58,178 nucleotides of DNA from Clostridia bacterium (GCA_017399145.1 JAFQEG010000012.1:1-58178); one strand, 5' to 3'; shown: positions 26,501-35,818, counted from the first letter of the stretch. Translations and numbers: made by a program. The notes: generated by a model from the sequence alone, not told the origin.

Positions 26501-29500
26501 ATGGGAATTAAGGACTTAGATGGTAAGGACGTAGTAAATACAGCTTTAAGGTTGGCTGCAACATTATACGAGCCACAGACACGCATATCTAAGGGCACCT
26601 ATAAGACATTAGAGGGCATTGTTGATTATGGTGCAGGCCTTGTTGGTGGTATAGGTGGTTTATTCAACAAGGATTTTCAAGATAACGTCAGAAAGTTTAT
26701 AGAAGTTGATGCAGTTGGAAAAATGTGGGACGGATTAGGTCTTAGCAAGGTAGAGGAAATGTCCTATGTAAACGAGCTTGGCTTTGTGGGTGAAGTTGGA
26801 AGAGACGTTGCCGAGGGTGTTGGTGGAATGCTTCCAAGTCTTGCCTTGAGTCTAATACCAGGTGTGGGACCTGCAATTGGTACTGCAGTAACAGGTGTAA
26901 GTGCAGGTGGTAAGAGCATGGAGAGTGCTTTGGCAAAGGGGGCTGGATATGGAAATAGTCTTGCTTATGGAACTATTGCCGGTGTTGCCGAGGGTGCAAT
27001 CGAAAAGCTTGGTGGTGCAGTGCTTGGAGAGGGTACCTCACTTGTGGGCAAGGCACTTGCCGGTACTGCACTTGGAAATGCAACCTCAAAGGGGCTTGGT
27101 AAGGTTGCAATGACCTTTGCCTCAGAGGCAGGAGAGGAGCTACTCTCGGACGTTATCGACCCACTCAATAGCTTTGTAACAGGAGTTGACAAGAACATAG
27201 GAGAGAACTACAAGGAAACATTTAAGCCTGAAAATTTACTGAAAACTGCTATTGTAGGTGGAACTGTTGGCTCTGTTATGCAGGGTGGCAACGTTGCGAT
27301 GAACGCAAGCAAAAACAAGGCTACAGGTAGAGGTGGACTTAAAGCCACCTTTGCCGACGATTCTCTGAGGTACATACAAGAGGTATCAAAAAATTATGGC
27401 AATGACGCCGTTAAAAATGCAAAATATGACAAGGCTATTGCAATGAGCTTGAACGAAATATCAAAGAATATTACCAAGCTTGACGAGGGCTCACGTGCAA
27501 ATTATCTCAATAGCATAGGACCACTAAAAAATGCGTTTGACGATAAGGGAAACGTAAAGAGTACAGCAATGGCCAAGGATGTAAATCAAGAGGCTATTTC
27601 AAGCAATCTAAGGGCTATATCGGGCACTGTAAAGTATGCGCCTGTTAAGTCAAGTGAGACTATAAGTGAGGGTGCAAGGAATGTTAAGAGTACAATAGAA
27701 AAGGTTATAGGAGAGGGCGCAAACGTTGTTATCACAAACGATGCAGTATCAGGTGATGCACTCTTTAATCCTGATGACGACGTTATTTACGTAAACAATA
27801 AGGCAAATATCACCCAAAAATCTTTGGCATATGCTATTGGATTACACGAGGTTACTCACGCAACAGAGGGTACAGAGGCTTACGTGGAGCTCATGAATAC
27901 TCTTGAGGAATTAACAAAGGACGAAAAAACTCCACAAGAGGTCCTTGACATAATAGGCGATATAAGGTTAAGAAAGCTAAAAACTGCTTTTGCTTATCGA
28001 AAAGACCTAGAGGAAAGAGGCGAAAAGAGCGCAAAATATCTTATTGACACCGAAGTAGGAAGCGACCTTATGGGCGACCTTCTAGGCAATGATTACTTTA
28101 TCGAAAAGCTTGCTCATAGAAACGATAGCCTTGTAAAGAAAATGTACCACTCAATTACAAGTCTTATAAAAAGAAAAAATGCTGACTTGAGCAAAGACAG
28201 CATAAAATATTTGAATAAGCTTGCAAGCAAATTTGCAAGGGCAATTGACAACCGTAGAGGTGGTGTCAAGCTTTCCGACATCGGCGCCATGGACGACGAG
28301 TGGGAAGAAAATGAAGTTGAAAACGTTGACATTGATAGCAATGAGAGGTATAATAAAAAAAGAGGTACATATAGCCAATATAGAAGTTTAGCTATGCAAT
28401 GGGCAAACGCAACAAACACAAAAAAAGGTTCTACTAAAATGCTATATAATGCTCTAGATAACACTTGGAATTTGATAGTGGCGGACGACTCGGATATGGG
28501 TTATAGCGAGTTAGTATCTGTAGAAGACACAAAACAGAATAAAAACTATATAAATTCTTTATTTGATGAGGTGAAAAATGAAAGCGACAGAGGAGAACAA
28601 GAAACTGATAAAAGCATTTCTGAGGATTTTGTATCATATTGGGATGAATCGGGATACAGCGATAATGATAACGATGATGCTTCAAAACAAGGAGCAAATG
28701 GACGAATTGGTGATTTTTATGCAAAACAATCGTCAAGCGACGGATTTGGAGATTTTAGAAAAAGCTACTCAGATAGTGGACGCATAAACGAGAATGAAGT
28801 TAAAAACGAATCGGATAAATTTGATAGCGAAGGGAATAATCTTTCCTTAGAGCAAGCAAAATACTTTGCCAATAGTAAGGTGCGCGATAAAAATGGTAAT
28901 TTGCTTGTGGTGTATCATGGTACCGAAAACGACTTCAATGTTTTTAAGAGTAGTAGTGGCTTTAATGAGTTTTTCTTCACTGATAGCATAGAAGCAAGCA
29001 AGGATTATGGAAGCAAAACTAAAACTGTTTATCTAAATCTTGAAAATCCATACGTAATTGATTATGAGGGAGGCTTTGATAAGCAAATACTCGACGATAT
29101 TGATTACGCAAAAGCAAAAGGATACGACGGAGTAATAGCATTAAATACCTATGATGGAGCTAATACACATAACCAGTATGTGGCATTTAAGAAAAACCAA
29201 ATTAAAAATGTTGACAATAAAGCTCCAACTGACAAATTCGACATTCGCTACTCAAGAAGGACCACAGGAGACGATTTAGACGTTGATTTTGTTAAGGACG
29301 AGGACGGAAGTATAAGAATTACAACTAACGACCTGGAGCGTGCGCAGAAGCTTGAGAAAAAGAGAAGAAACAACTCCGGCGAGGATAAGCTTGAGGTCGC
29401 AGAAGAGCAAAGAAAAGAAAGCTTAAGAGGTCTTATAGGTGAAGAGGTTATAGAAGAGGTTTCTGCCTCTAATGAGGTAACAAGGCTAAGGAAGTATATT

Positions 29501-32500
29501 GCAGACAATATGCATCTTAAGAAGTACGACTCTAAGGATGCTATTGCTATAATCGACGAGCTTATGGGAATAATTGAGCTTTCTGATGAGAAAAATCCTG
29601 TTTTTGCAAAGCTAAAGGGCAAGAAGCAAACAGAAGTAAAGAGAATGCTTGTAGATGCGCTTAACACCAAGGAGCCGGGCGAAAGAAACGGTGTAGCCTT
29701 AGAAATTGCAAGATACTTAATCTACAATACAACTATAACCGACGCTTACGAGAGTAACGAGGACGTTGGTCTGGCGCTTAACATTATTGAGACGCTTAAG
29801 CCTTACCTTCACGGCATCAACCTTGACAATATTAAGGGTGAAATAAACGTAAAATATGACAAGAACAAGTCGGCTTACGCAATGTGGAGCAAGAAAAAGG
29901 GCGAAAGAGGAGTGTCTGCCGATATGGTTGCGCAAGCCCTCGAGGACGAGCTTGGTATTAAAGTTGAGGCGATAAACGAGGCAGATATATTTCTTGAGCT
30001 CGACGATATGTACCGAAACGCAAAGAGGGTTATAAGGGAGTCAATACCTGAAAAGTCAATCCTTGGAGAGGTGCTCAACTCTAAAGAGGCACACGAGCTT
30101 GAGCAAAAGCTTGCAAAGGAAATTCTTTTAGCATACGACAAGTATGGAAAGGAAACAAAATTCTCTAAGCTACAGCAAAGGTACGAGGGTAAAATTAGCG
30201 ATTTGACAAAGAGGCTTAAGGATGCAGGCATAAGAAACACCTTAGAAAACAGGATTCTTAAGGAAATACAAAAGCTTAAGGACTCTAAAAATGGTAAATA
30301 TGCTAATGCTACTCAGCATCACACAGAGGCATTAAACGGCATTAAGAGCTTGCTTTCTAAAATCAATTCAAGAGAGCAGATTAATAGAAGCTCAACAAGA
30401 GAAATCTTGTCAAAGCTGGACGAGTGGTACACAGACGACAACCCGATTTTGACAAATAACGCCGTAAAGGACGATAAAAACAAGGAAAGCAAGGGTTTTT
30501 ACTCTTCTGCAGTAAAAGAAATGCTAAGCTACTTTAAGGAAACGGTGGAGTACGTTGAGAATGGAGAGGGCGAGGCTGTTAAGAAGGCAGAAAAGCCTCT
30601 TACAACAACAGAGCTTGAAATGGTAAACAAGGTGCTTGCTCACGTAAACCACGTTATTGAAAATTACGGTAAAATATTCCGTTTTGGAAAGTATGTTGAG
30701 GCAGGGGACATTTCAAGCGAAATGCAGGATGTTTTGACAGAGGCTAAAGAAAATCAATCAGGCTTTGCCTCTATGCTACAAAGAAGCTTGCTGACAAATG
30801 CAGTTACCATTAAATGGGCACAATACTTTAGCGACGTTGAGCTTGTTATGTCGCAATGGGATGGCCACGAGGATGGATTCTTTAGTCAATCCTACAGAGA
30901 GCTTGTGCTTGGTCTTATAGGTCAAAAGGCTGACGAAATGGAGATTCTTCGCGAATATGATGAGTTCGAAAGGACTCACAAAAAGTATATGAAGAAGCTT
31001 AAGAGCGACAAAAATACCATAAACGTTACCTTTACAGTCAACACAAGAGAGGGAACGATTAAGGATATTAACATTCCAAGGTATGCAGCAATTGACTTGT
31101 ATATGGTATCGAAAACCGGCGAGGCAATGAAAACTCTTGAGGAGACAGGCTGGTACCTAGACACAGACGAAAGCCATGAAAGAAAGGATGCAAATCCTAT
31201 CACCAAGGAGCAGATAAAGGAGCTTGAAAAGCAATTTACCGAAGAGGATAGGGAGCTTATTAAGATACTTGAAAAGGTTTATAACGAGGATTGTAAAAAG
31301 CTCAAGCACAATACAGATATGAAGAGGATGGGATTCTCTAATATAATTACAGGCTATTACTATCCAATACATAGAATATCCTCAACGAGCATAGACTCAA
31401 ACGAAATGCTTGTTGAAATGGAAAGAGTTAGCAATATTTCAGCTAACAAGAGTCGTGTTAAGGGTGCAAAAAATGCTATAATAGTAGGTAACTGCCTAAC
31501 GAAGTTCAAAAGGCACGTAAATGCAGTGACTAGATATGCAAATTTGTCTATTCCTATTGAAAATATCAATGTGCTACTCAACTTAGACACAAACGATAAT
31601 CCAAACAAGCCAACCTCTATAAGAACAATGATAGAGTCCTCAAAAATGTGGAATGGCGCAATTGATTATTTAAGAAAGCTAGCAGATAGCGTTCAACAGG
31701 TAGGAGTAAAGGACGACGTTGGTGGTAAAATAATATCATTCTTGCGTGGCTCCTTTGCAAAGTATCAGCTGGGCGCTAATCCTAAGGTATGGTTTTCGCA
31801 GCTTTCATCCTACCTTGCAGCCTATGGTGAATTAAGATTTACTTCTCTTGCAAGGGCAGGCACAATTAAGGGAGCTATTAAGGATTCCGACGTTGACAAA
31901 TACTGTCAGCTTGCAGCAATCAGACACTATGAAATGGGTGCAACTAAGGCAATGGCAGTAAGCGAAAGAATTGGGGCTGTAGGTGAGCTTCTTAGCAAGC
32001 CTATTGAGGCAGTTGACAGAGGTGTTATTAAGATGCTATATGCAGCTTGTCAGGCAGAGGCAGAGTCGGTGCATAAGCTAAAGGTAGGCACCGAGGAAAA
32101 CAAGATTAAAGCCGGAGAGATATTGGAAAGGGTAATCCTACGCACTCAACAAAATCAGCTTGTAACCGAGCAGAGCGCTGCAATGAGAAGCAAGAGCGAA
32201 TTTGTAAGGGCATTCACCATGTTCAATGCCGACTCTATGAAGATGGTGAGCAGATGGCTACAGTCTGTAGGTGAGCTTTCAACTCTTATCCGTAAGCTAA
32301 AGAAGGCTAAGGAGAGGGGAGACACTAAGAGAATCGAAGAGCATAACACCAGGATAAAGAAGGCAAGGAAAAGCCTGGCTAAATATTCTGCATCTATTAT
32401 TGCGATTTCAGCCTATATGACCCTTTTAGCAAAGGGCTTTAAGTTGCTTTATAACAAGGACGACGAGGAGCCGTTTTGGGATTGGTTTTTTGGTGGAATT

Positions 32501-33538
32501 TGGGATAATATGATTGGTATGCTACCACTTGTAAGAGACGTTTATTCCTATTACAATGACGGCTATGAGGTAGATACATTTCTTACCGAAACTGTAAACA
32601 ACGTGCTTTCATCCACTAAGCAAACAATGGATATGTTTGGCGACCTTGTGGACGGCAAGGCAGTGTCTGAGCAGGATATCGCAAAAAATACAAAAGCGCT
32701 AGTGTATGCAATAGGACAGGTTTTTGGTATTCCGTTTAGAAATATGTATAATTTTGTAACAGGAATTACCAGGAGAATTAACGACGGAGCCGGTCTTGCA
32801 GTTGATTCCTTCTTTCAGGAGCCAAGCGAGGCAAATATCAAGGACAAGCTAAGCAAGGCTATAAGCGAGGGTGACTCTGTTACCGAAAGAGTATCAATTG
32901 ACTTGTTGCTATCAAACAGAGATATTTCCATCGAGGACAACGTTCTTAAGAAGGAAATGGACCGACTTATTAAGCTCAATTTGACAAAGGAAGAGACGGA
33001 CAAAAACGATTATAGTCCGTTCATTCGAAAAATACCCGAAATTTTGACAATTGATGGCGAAGAGGTAGAGATTTCCACAAAGGATAAAAACACCTTTAAA
33101 ACGGGCTTAAAAACGGCTGAAAGAGATAATGCGAAAATGGTTAAGACGCTTATGTATAAGAAGCTAGATGATGAGAGCAAGGCTTATTGCTTACGAGTTG
33201 TGTATAACTTCCACCATCAAAGCTCGATGGCAAGCACCTCGGACGAGGCAAAGACTAGGCTTGTATATTTCGGTGGGTCCGTTGAAATCAATATTCTTGC
33301 GCTGATTATGGCATTTGCAAAGGATGCTAAGAGCGATACAAGGCAGAGCAGAAGGGAAAAGATAGAGGCTTACGTAAGAAGCTTTGGTCTTAGCCCTGTA
33401 AAAGCCTCACTAGCGCTTAGATGCGTAGGCTATAGTGACAAGGACAGAGACGGAATGGTAGAAAGATACATTAACAGTATGAGAGGGCTTTCCAAAGAGG
33501 AAAGAGACGAGTTTTTGCACTATGCTAAAATAGGATAA
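26501..33538 (+). CDS. 2345-aa phage polyvalent protein (metallopeptidase + ART-like + C-terminal helical domain)
   Basis: A very large late protein, probably packaged and injected with the DNA. Residues ~95-240 are Gly/Ala-rich and hydrophobic (membrane-active region). HEVTH at 449-453 within a polyvalent-type metallopeptidase region supplies a zinc HExxH site. Residues ~785-922 carry VVYHGTENDF (H806) and end FDIRYSR, matching the ADP-ribosyltransferase domain of phage polyvalent proteins (ART-PolyVal). Long coiled coils fill ~960-1400. Residues ~1830-2025 resemble the C-terminal polyvalent-associated (LPD38-like) region, with a hydrophobic helix near 1963. AAGGAGGAGC precedes ATG 26501. 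Individual family names are from memory; the domain layout is directly visible. Confidence 0.8.
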   Translation: MGIKDLDGKDVVNTALRLAATLYEPQTRISKGTYKTLEGIVDYGAGLVGGIGGLFNKDFQDNVRKFIEVDAVGKMWDGLGLSKVEEMSYVNELGFVGEVGRDVAEGVGGMLPSLALSLIPGVGPAIGTAVTGVSAGGKSMESALAKGAGYGNSLAYGTIAGVAEGAIEKLGGAVLGEGTSLVGKALAGTALGNATSKGLGKVAMTFASEAGEELLSDVIDPLNSFVTGVDKNIGENYKETFKPENLLKTAIVGGTVGSVMQGGNVAMNASKNKATGRGGLKATFADDSLRYIQEVSKNYGNDAVKNAKYDKAIAMSLNEISKNITKLDEGSRANYLNSIGPLKNAFDDKGNVKSTAMAKDVNQEAISSNLRAISGTVKYAPVKSSETISEGARNVKSTIEKVIGEGANVVITNDAVSGDALFNPDDDVIYVNNKANITQKSLAYAIGLHEVTHATEGTEAYVELMNTLEELTKDEKTPQEVLDIIGDIRLRKLKTAFAYRKDLEERGEKSAKYLIDTEVGSDLMGDLLGNDYFIEKLAHRNDSLVKKMYHSITSLIKRKNADLSKDSIKYLNKLASKFARAIDNRRGGVKLSDIGAMDDEWEENEVENVDIDSNERYNKKRGTYSQYRSLAMQWANATNTKKGSTKMLYNALDNTWNLIVADDSDMGYSELVSVEDTKQNKNYINSLFDEVKNESDRGEQETDKSISEDFVSYWDESGYSDNDNDDASKQGANGRIGDFYAKQSSSDGFGDFRKSYSDSGRINENEVKNESDKFDSEGNNLSLEQAKYFANSKVRDKNGNLLVVYHGTENDFNVFKSSSGFNEFFFTDSIEASKDYGSKTKTVYLNLENPYVIDYEGGFDKQILDDIDYAKAKGYDGVIALNTYDGANTHNQYVAFKKNQIKNVDNKAPTDKFDIRYSRRTTGDDLDVDFVKDEDGSIRITTNDLERAQKLEKKRRNNSGEDKLEVAEEQRKESLRGLIGEEVIEEVSASNEVTRLRKYIADNMHLKKYDSKDAIAIIDELMGIIELSDEKNPVFAKLKGKKQTEVKRMLVDALNTKEPGERNGVALEIARYLIYNTTITDAYESNEDVGLALNIIETLKPYLHGINLDNIKGEINVKYDKNKSAYAMWSKKKGERGVSADMVAQALEDELGIKVEAINEADIFLELDDMYRNAKRVIRESIPEKSILGEVLNSKEAHELEQKLAKEILLAYDKYGKETKFSKLQQRYEGKISDLTKRLKDAGIRNTLENRILKEIQKLKDSKNGKYANATQHHTEALNGIKSLLSKINSREQINRSSTREILSKLDEWYTDDNPILTNNAVKDDKNKESKGFYSSAVKEMLSYFKETVEYVENGEGEAVKKAEKPLTTTELEMVNKVLAHVNHVIENYGKIFRFGKYVEAGDISSEMQDVLTEAKENQSGFASMLQRSLLTNAVTIKWAQYFSDVELVMSQWDGHEDGFFSQSYRELVLGLIGQKADEMEILREYDEFERTHKKYMKKLKSDKNTINVTFTVNTREGTIKDINIPRYAAIDLYMVSKTGEAMKTLEETGWYLDTDESHERKDANPITKEQIKELEKQFTEEDRELIKILEKVYNEDCKKLKHNTDMKRMGFSNIITGYYYPIHRISSTSIDSNEMLVEMERVSNISANKSRVKGAKNAIIVGNCLTKFKRHVNAVTRYANLSIPIENINVLLNLDTNDNPNKPTSIRTMIESSKMWNGAIDYLRKLADSVQQVGVKDDVGGKIISFLRGSFAKYQLGANPKVWFSQLSSYLAAYGELRFTSLARAGTIKGAIKDSDVDKYCQLAAIRHYEMGATKAMAVSERIGAVGELLSKPIEAVDRGVIKMLYAACQAEAESVHKLKVGTEENKIKAGEILERVILRTQQNQLVTEQSAAMRSKSEFVRAFTMFNADSMKMVSRWLQSVGELSTLIRKLKKAKERGDTKRIEEHNTRIKKARKSLAKYSASIIAISAYMTLLAKGFKLLYNKDDEEPFWDWFFGGIWDNMIGMLPLVRDVYSYYNDGYEVDTFLTETVNNVLSSTKQTMDMFGDLVDGKAVSEQDIAKNTKALVYAIGQVFGIPFRNMYNFVTGITRRINDGAGLAVDSFFQEPSEANIKDKLSKAISEGDSVTERVSIDLLLSNRDISIEDNVLKKEMDRLIKLNLTKEETDKNDYSPFIRKIPEILTIDGEEVEISTKDKNTFKTGLKTAERDNAKMVKTLMYKKLDDESKAYCLRVVYNFHHQSSMASTSDEAKTRLVYFGGSVEINILALIMAFAKDAKSDTRQSRREKIEAYVRSFGLSPVKASLALRCVGYSDKDRDGMVERYINSMRGLSKEERDEFLHYAKIG

Positions 33539-33545
33539 AAAAGAA

Positions 33546-33576
33546 ACGACCACAGCTTTTTGTGGTCGTTTTTTTG
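33546..33576 (+). terminator. late-operon terminator
   Basis: ACGACCACA (33546-33554) pairs with TGTGGTCGT (33561-33569), followed by a run of T. It lies 8 nt after the giant gene's stop and closes the late transcript. Confidence 0.9.
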
Positions 33577-33688
33577 GTAAAAGTATAAAATTACACCAAA
33601 AAAAAGTATTTTTGGACATAAAAATGCGTAATTTATTAGTAGAGGGGTTTGGTAGAATTGTTGTTTGAGATTTTTTAGGAGGATTAAG

Positions 33689-33796
33689 TTGTCACAATTT
33701 TTGAACACTCCTGTCCTTGAGGTAAGTCCCTTGCAGGAACTGTGCAGACCTAACTGCATAAGTTGGGTATTCTTGAGTGGAAAAACATTGCTCTAG
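33689..33796 (+). CDS. possible 35-aa ORF inside the RNA region
   Basis: TTG 33689 lies 6 nt after a full AGGAGG site (33677-33682). The frame ends at TAG 33794-33796 and contains LCRPNCISWVF with two Cys. The strong binding site makes translation plausible, but the unusual start codon and overlap with RNA stems leave it open whether this is a leader peptide, a small protein or chance. Confidence 0.35.
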   Translation: MSQFLNTPVLEVSPLQELCRPNCISWVFLSGKTLL

Positions 33797-33920
33797 CAGA
33801 GCCTCATCCGTAGAGCGTAAACATGATGTTTGCAATAGCTTATCCGCAATTACGCCTGTTTTGAGATAAAAACAGAAAAGGGGCTATTGCCATACTCAAG
33901 ATTCAAGGAAAACAAATAGG

Positions 33921-33957
33921 AAAGACCGTTGGAGTGGTGCCCGACGGTCTTTTTATT
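33921..33957 (+). terminator. terminator of the RNA candidate
   Basis: AAAGACCGT (33921-33929) pairs with ACGGTCTTT (33944-33952), followed by TTATTTT. The T-run is on the right, so it acts on plus-strand transcripts, supporting rightward transcription of the preceding 300 nt. Confidence 0.8.
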
Positions 33958-33960
33958 TTG

Positions 33961-34353
33961 TTAGCAAGACAATTTAATTAAAATCTCTTTCACCTGTTGT
34001 TGAATGCGAGAGACCGAGCAATCTCGTTTTTTGGCAATATCCTTGTAGGGCTTTGCGTCCAAATAAACGTCTTGAAAAATTGCGTGCTCTTGAGGCTCTA
34101 AGGACTCTATTCCACAAGAGTATTTTGTCAAAATCTCGATGGATTTGTCGATATATTTGTCAGCATTTAGATTTGAAGATATACTTTTAAATCTCTCTAT
34201 CTTATCTTTGCTGCATCCGGGTATGCTAGACAATGACTCGGCGCGACCTTCTGCAGATACAAAGACGTCGATAATGTAAAGTAGCTTGCGAGACGCCTTT
34301 TTTAGTTCACTTAGGTCCTTGCGCACCCTTGAATATTTGTCCTTTCTCTTCAT
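33961..34353 (-). CDS. sigma-70 region 4-like regulator (late activator candidate)
   Basis: A 130-aa protein from the ATG at 34353 (AGAGG upstream). The C-terminal ~50 residues (EHAIFQDVYLDAKPYKDIAKKRDCSVSRIQQQVK) form a sigma region 4-type helix-turn-helix. Small sigma-like proteins at the end of phage early operons (ArpU/RinA-like) switch on the late genes. Its place as the last gene of the leftward operon fits. It overlaps the upstream gene by 4 nt. Target promoter not shown. Confidence 0.65.
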   Translation of the reverse strand: MKRKDKYSRVRKDLSELKKASRKLLYIIDVFVSAEGRAESLSSIPGCSKDKIERFKSISSNLNADKYIDKSIEILTKYSCGIESLEPQEHAIFQDVYLDAKPYKDIAKKRDCSVSRIQQQVKEILIKLSC

Positions 34354-34538
34354 AGCTTTAAACCTCTTTCCTCGATGGTAGAGAGGGGCTCCTTCCAATT
34401 AAGCATTGTTGTTTTATTCCATTCTGTTTGGAGAGTTGCGATTCCGTCCTCAATTTCCGTAATAGTCCACTCTAAAGGGTTTTCCATACTGCCTAGTGGT
34501 AAGAGGACTCTGTCTCCTACATTAAATTTAGTTTCCAT
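34350..34538 (-). CDS. 62-aa phage protein, unknown
   Basis: Starts METKFNVGDRVLLPLGS and contains a beta-strand-rich core with KOW/SH3-like character (GDRVLLP ... WTITEIEDGIATLQ). It overlaps its neighbours on both sides (4 nt and 11 nt), so it is part of the early operon. No function can be assigned. Confidence 0.6.
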   Translation of the reverse strand: METKFNVGDRVLLPLGSMENPLEWTITEIEDGIATLQTEWNKTTMLNWKEPLSTIEERGLKL

Positions 34539-34968
34539 TTGTAAGCTCCTTGATATGTATATTGTGTACGTGAAGCATTAGCTTCTTTTTAAGGCGATAA
34601 GCCTGTGTCTTTGTCGCCTTGCTCTTGGTATCCTCTACAATTTTATTTCCGTATTTATCCCTGTACACAAAGTCGGCAACGTAGGTTATACCTTTTTCGA
34701 TTAGCTTGCCCTTGTGAAGTCCACCTCGCTTGCCAACCGTTGCAGGCTCTCGTTTTTCGGGAATAAGCACAAAAGGCACTTGCACCTTAAGCTCCGTTAT
34801 TTCGCCTGCCTTTTGGAGCATTAGAAGCTCACCATAACGATTAGCCTCGAACATAGAGTCGAACTCTATGCCGAAGGCTTTTGTTTTCTGTGCGTTATAC
34901 TTATTTTGCTTAGGCACCTTAATGCCTAATAGCCTTTGTGCTTCCTTTTCGCTGATATTCCAAGCCAT
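34528..34968 (-). CDS. DUF1064-type phage nuclease (VRR/RusA-like context)
   Basis: A 146-aa protein with KYNAQKTKAFGIEFDSMFEANRY, then ELKVQVPFVLIPEKR, then YVADFVYRDKYGNKIVEDTK and a final KKKLM segment. This order (FDS-E, then AD(F)-x-Y, then VEDxK) is the DUF1064 family, which has a PD-(D/E)xK-type nuclease fold and replaces Holliday junction resolvases in some phages. It likely processes replication intermediates. It lies 7 nt downstream of a membrane peptide gene. Confidence 0.85.
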   Translation of the reverse strand: MAWNISEKEAQRLLGIKVPKQNKYNAQKTKAFGIEFDSMFEANRYGELLMLQKAGEITELKVQVPFVLIPEKREPATVGKRGGLHKGKLIEKGITYVADFVYRDKYGNKIVEDTKSKATKTQAYRLKKKLMLHVHNIHIKELTNGN

Positions 34969-34975
34969 AGCTATG

Positions 34976-35113
34976 TTACCTCGTCAAAAGCCAAAACTTC
35001 AACCATTCAGGTAGGTTGCTTGTTGCTATTGCCTGTGCAACAAAAAAGCTAATTATACCAACTGCAATTGCTATTGCAAAAATAGTTAAAAACATTATTA
35101 TTTCGTGTTTCAT
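34976..35113 (-). CDS. 45-aa single-pass membrane peptide
   Basis: ATG 35113 follows AGGAGAAATAAA. Residues 8-30 (FLTIFAIAIAVGIISFFVAQAI) form one transmembrane segment, with a short charged tail. It overlaps the upstream gene's stop by 4 nt (ATGA). A longer frame extending upstream is only the neighbour's shadow. Function unknown. Confidence 0.65.
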   Translation of the reverse strand: MKHEIIMFLTIFAIAIAVGIISFFVAQAIATSNLPEWLKFWLLTR

Positions 35114-35403
35114 TTTATTTCTCCTTTTAGAAGAGGGCACCAGGTAGGGGTTTCCCCACCACCAACGTAAACGTCTATTGTTTTTCGTTTCATTGCCTTG
35201 CACTTGCAAAGGCCACCGTTGTCGTATGCTGTTCTAGGATATTGACAATAACCACAGCTCTCGCATTTTGGTTTATTTTCGGCATTGGATTGCTTTTGAT
35301 AGCAAGCCTTACAAATGTGCTTTGTCCCCTTTGTATACTTAAGCTCGCAAATTTTCTTACAAACAGGGCACACTACGAATTTGCTTATATCAACAAGTCC
35401 CAT
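35110..35403 (-). CDS. zinc-ribbon-like phage protein
   Basis: A 97-aa protein with many paired Cys residues: CPVCKKIC, CKAC, CESCGYC, CKC and a final WCPL. These would form two or more zinc knuckles. It has GGAG upstream of ATG 35403. Such proteins usually contact nucleic acid or stabilise a partner; no specific function is visible. Confidence 0.65.
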   Translation of the reverse strand: MGLVDISKFVVCPVCKKICELKYTKGTKHICKACYQKQSNAENKPKCESCGYCQYPRTAYDNGGLCKCKAMKRKTIDVYVGGGETPTWCPLLKGEIK

Positions 35404-35404
35404 A

Positions 35405-35818
35405 TCATTCTCCTTTATCTTTTATGTATTTCTTTTTGAGTTCGGTTTCTGCGTGTGCGATTGCGTTCTTAAACACAGTAAGTAATAGCTCCTTGTTTGT
35501 CATATAGTTTATAACCAAATTTTTAAATTCTTCTATTATTTCGCTTGAAACCTCTTGCTTGGCTTGAGCAATAATCGGTGCGTGGCTTTCTGCTTTGAGT
35601 AACTTCGCCCACAGGTCTTGTTTTTCGTATTTTGCTTTCAGCTCCTCATACTCGCTTCTCGGTACGAATAACTTTGTTGGAAATCCTGTCTTATCATCAT
35701 CTTCAAGTATTTCTTTTATCATCAATGCGTTTGCTCTTGAATTTAAAATCAATGCCAATTTGTTATCTTCATATATTCCATAATCGCAAACAACATCTTT
35801 AACCTCGTATTTTGCCAT
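35405..35818 (-). CDS. hypothetical early phage protein
   Basis: A 137-aa soluble protein, mostly helical in its second half (YEELKAKYEKQDLWAKLLKAE onwards). It lies in tight order between the zinc-ribbon gene and the DUF3102 gene, with GGAG before ATG. No recognised domain. Confidence 0.65.
   Translation of the reverse strand: MAKYEVKDVVCDYGIYEDNKLALILNSRANALMIKEILEDDDKTGFPTKLFVPRSEYEELKAKYEKQDLWAKLLKAESHAPIIAQAKQEVSSEIIEEFKNLVINYMTNKELLLTVFKNAIAHAETELKKKYIKDKGE

Larger units (their letters stand above)
33663..33957 (+). ncRNA. candidate structured phage RNA between late and early modules
   Basis: No long ORF lies here, yet it ends in its own terminator. Pairings that can be drawn are: ACCTAAC (33748-33754)/GTTGGGT (33762-33768); a long-range stem TCTTGAGT (33771-33778)/ACTCAAGA (33894-33901); GCTCTA (33790-33795)/TAGAGC (33811-33816); GTAAACA/TGTTTGC with loop TGA; GCGTAA (33815-33820)/TTACGC (33850-33855); GCAATAGC (33832-33839)/GCTATTGC (33883-33890); and CTGTTTT/AAAACAG. 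The last but one crosses GCGTAA/TTACGC, so a pseudoknot is possible. The 5' limit is a guess; a weak promoter-like TGGACA is at 33613-33618. I do not match it to a named RNA class. Confidence 0.5.

Noticed and set aside
33663-33957. 6S RNA, tmRNA or RNase P
   Set aside because: The expected closing stem with central bubble, the tRNA-like end and the conserved cores are not present.
33580-33960. Diversity-generating retroelement or retron RNA
   Set aside because: No reverse transcriptase gene or template/variable repeat is seen anywhere in the window.
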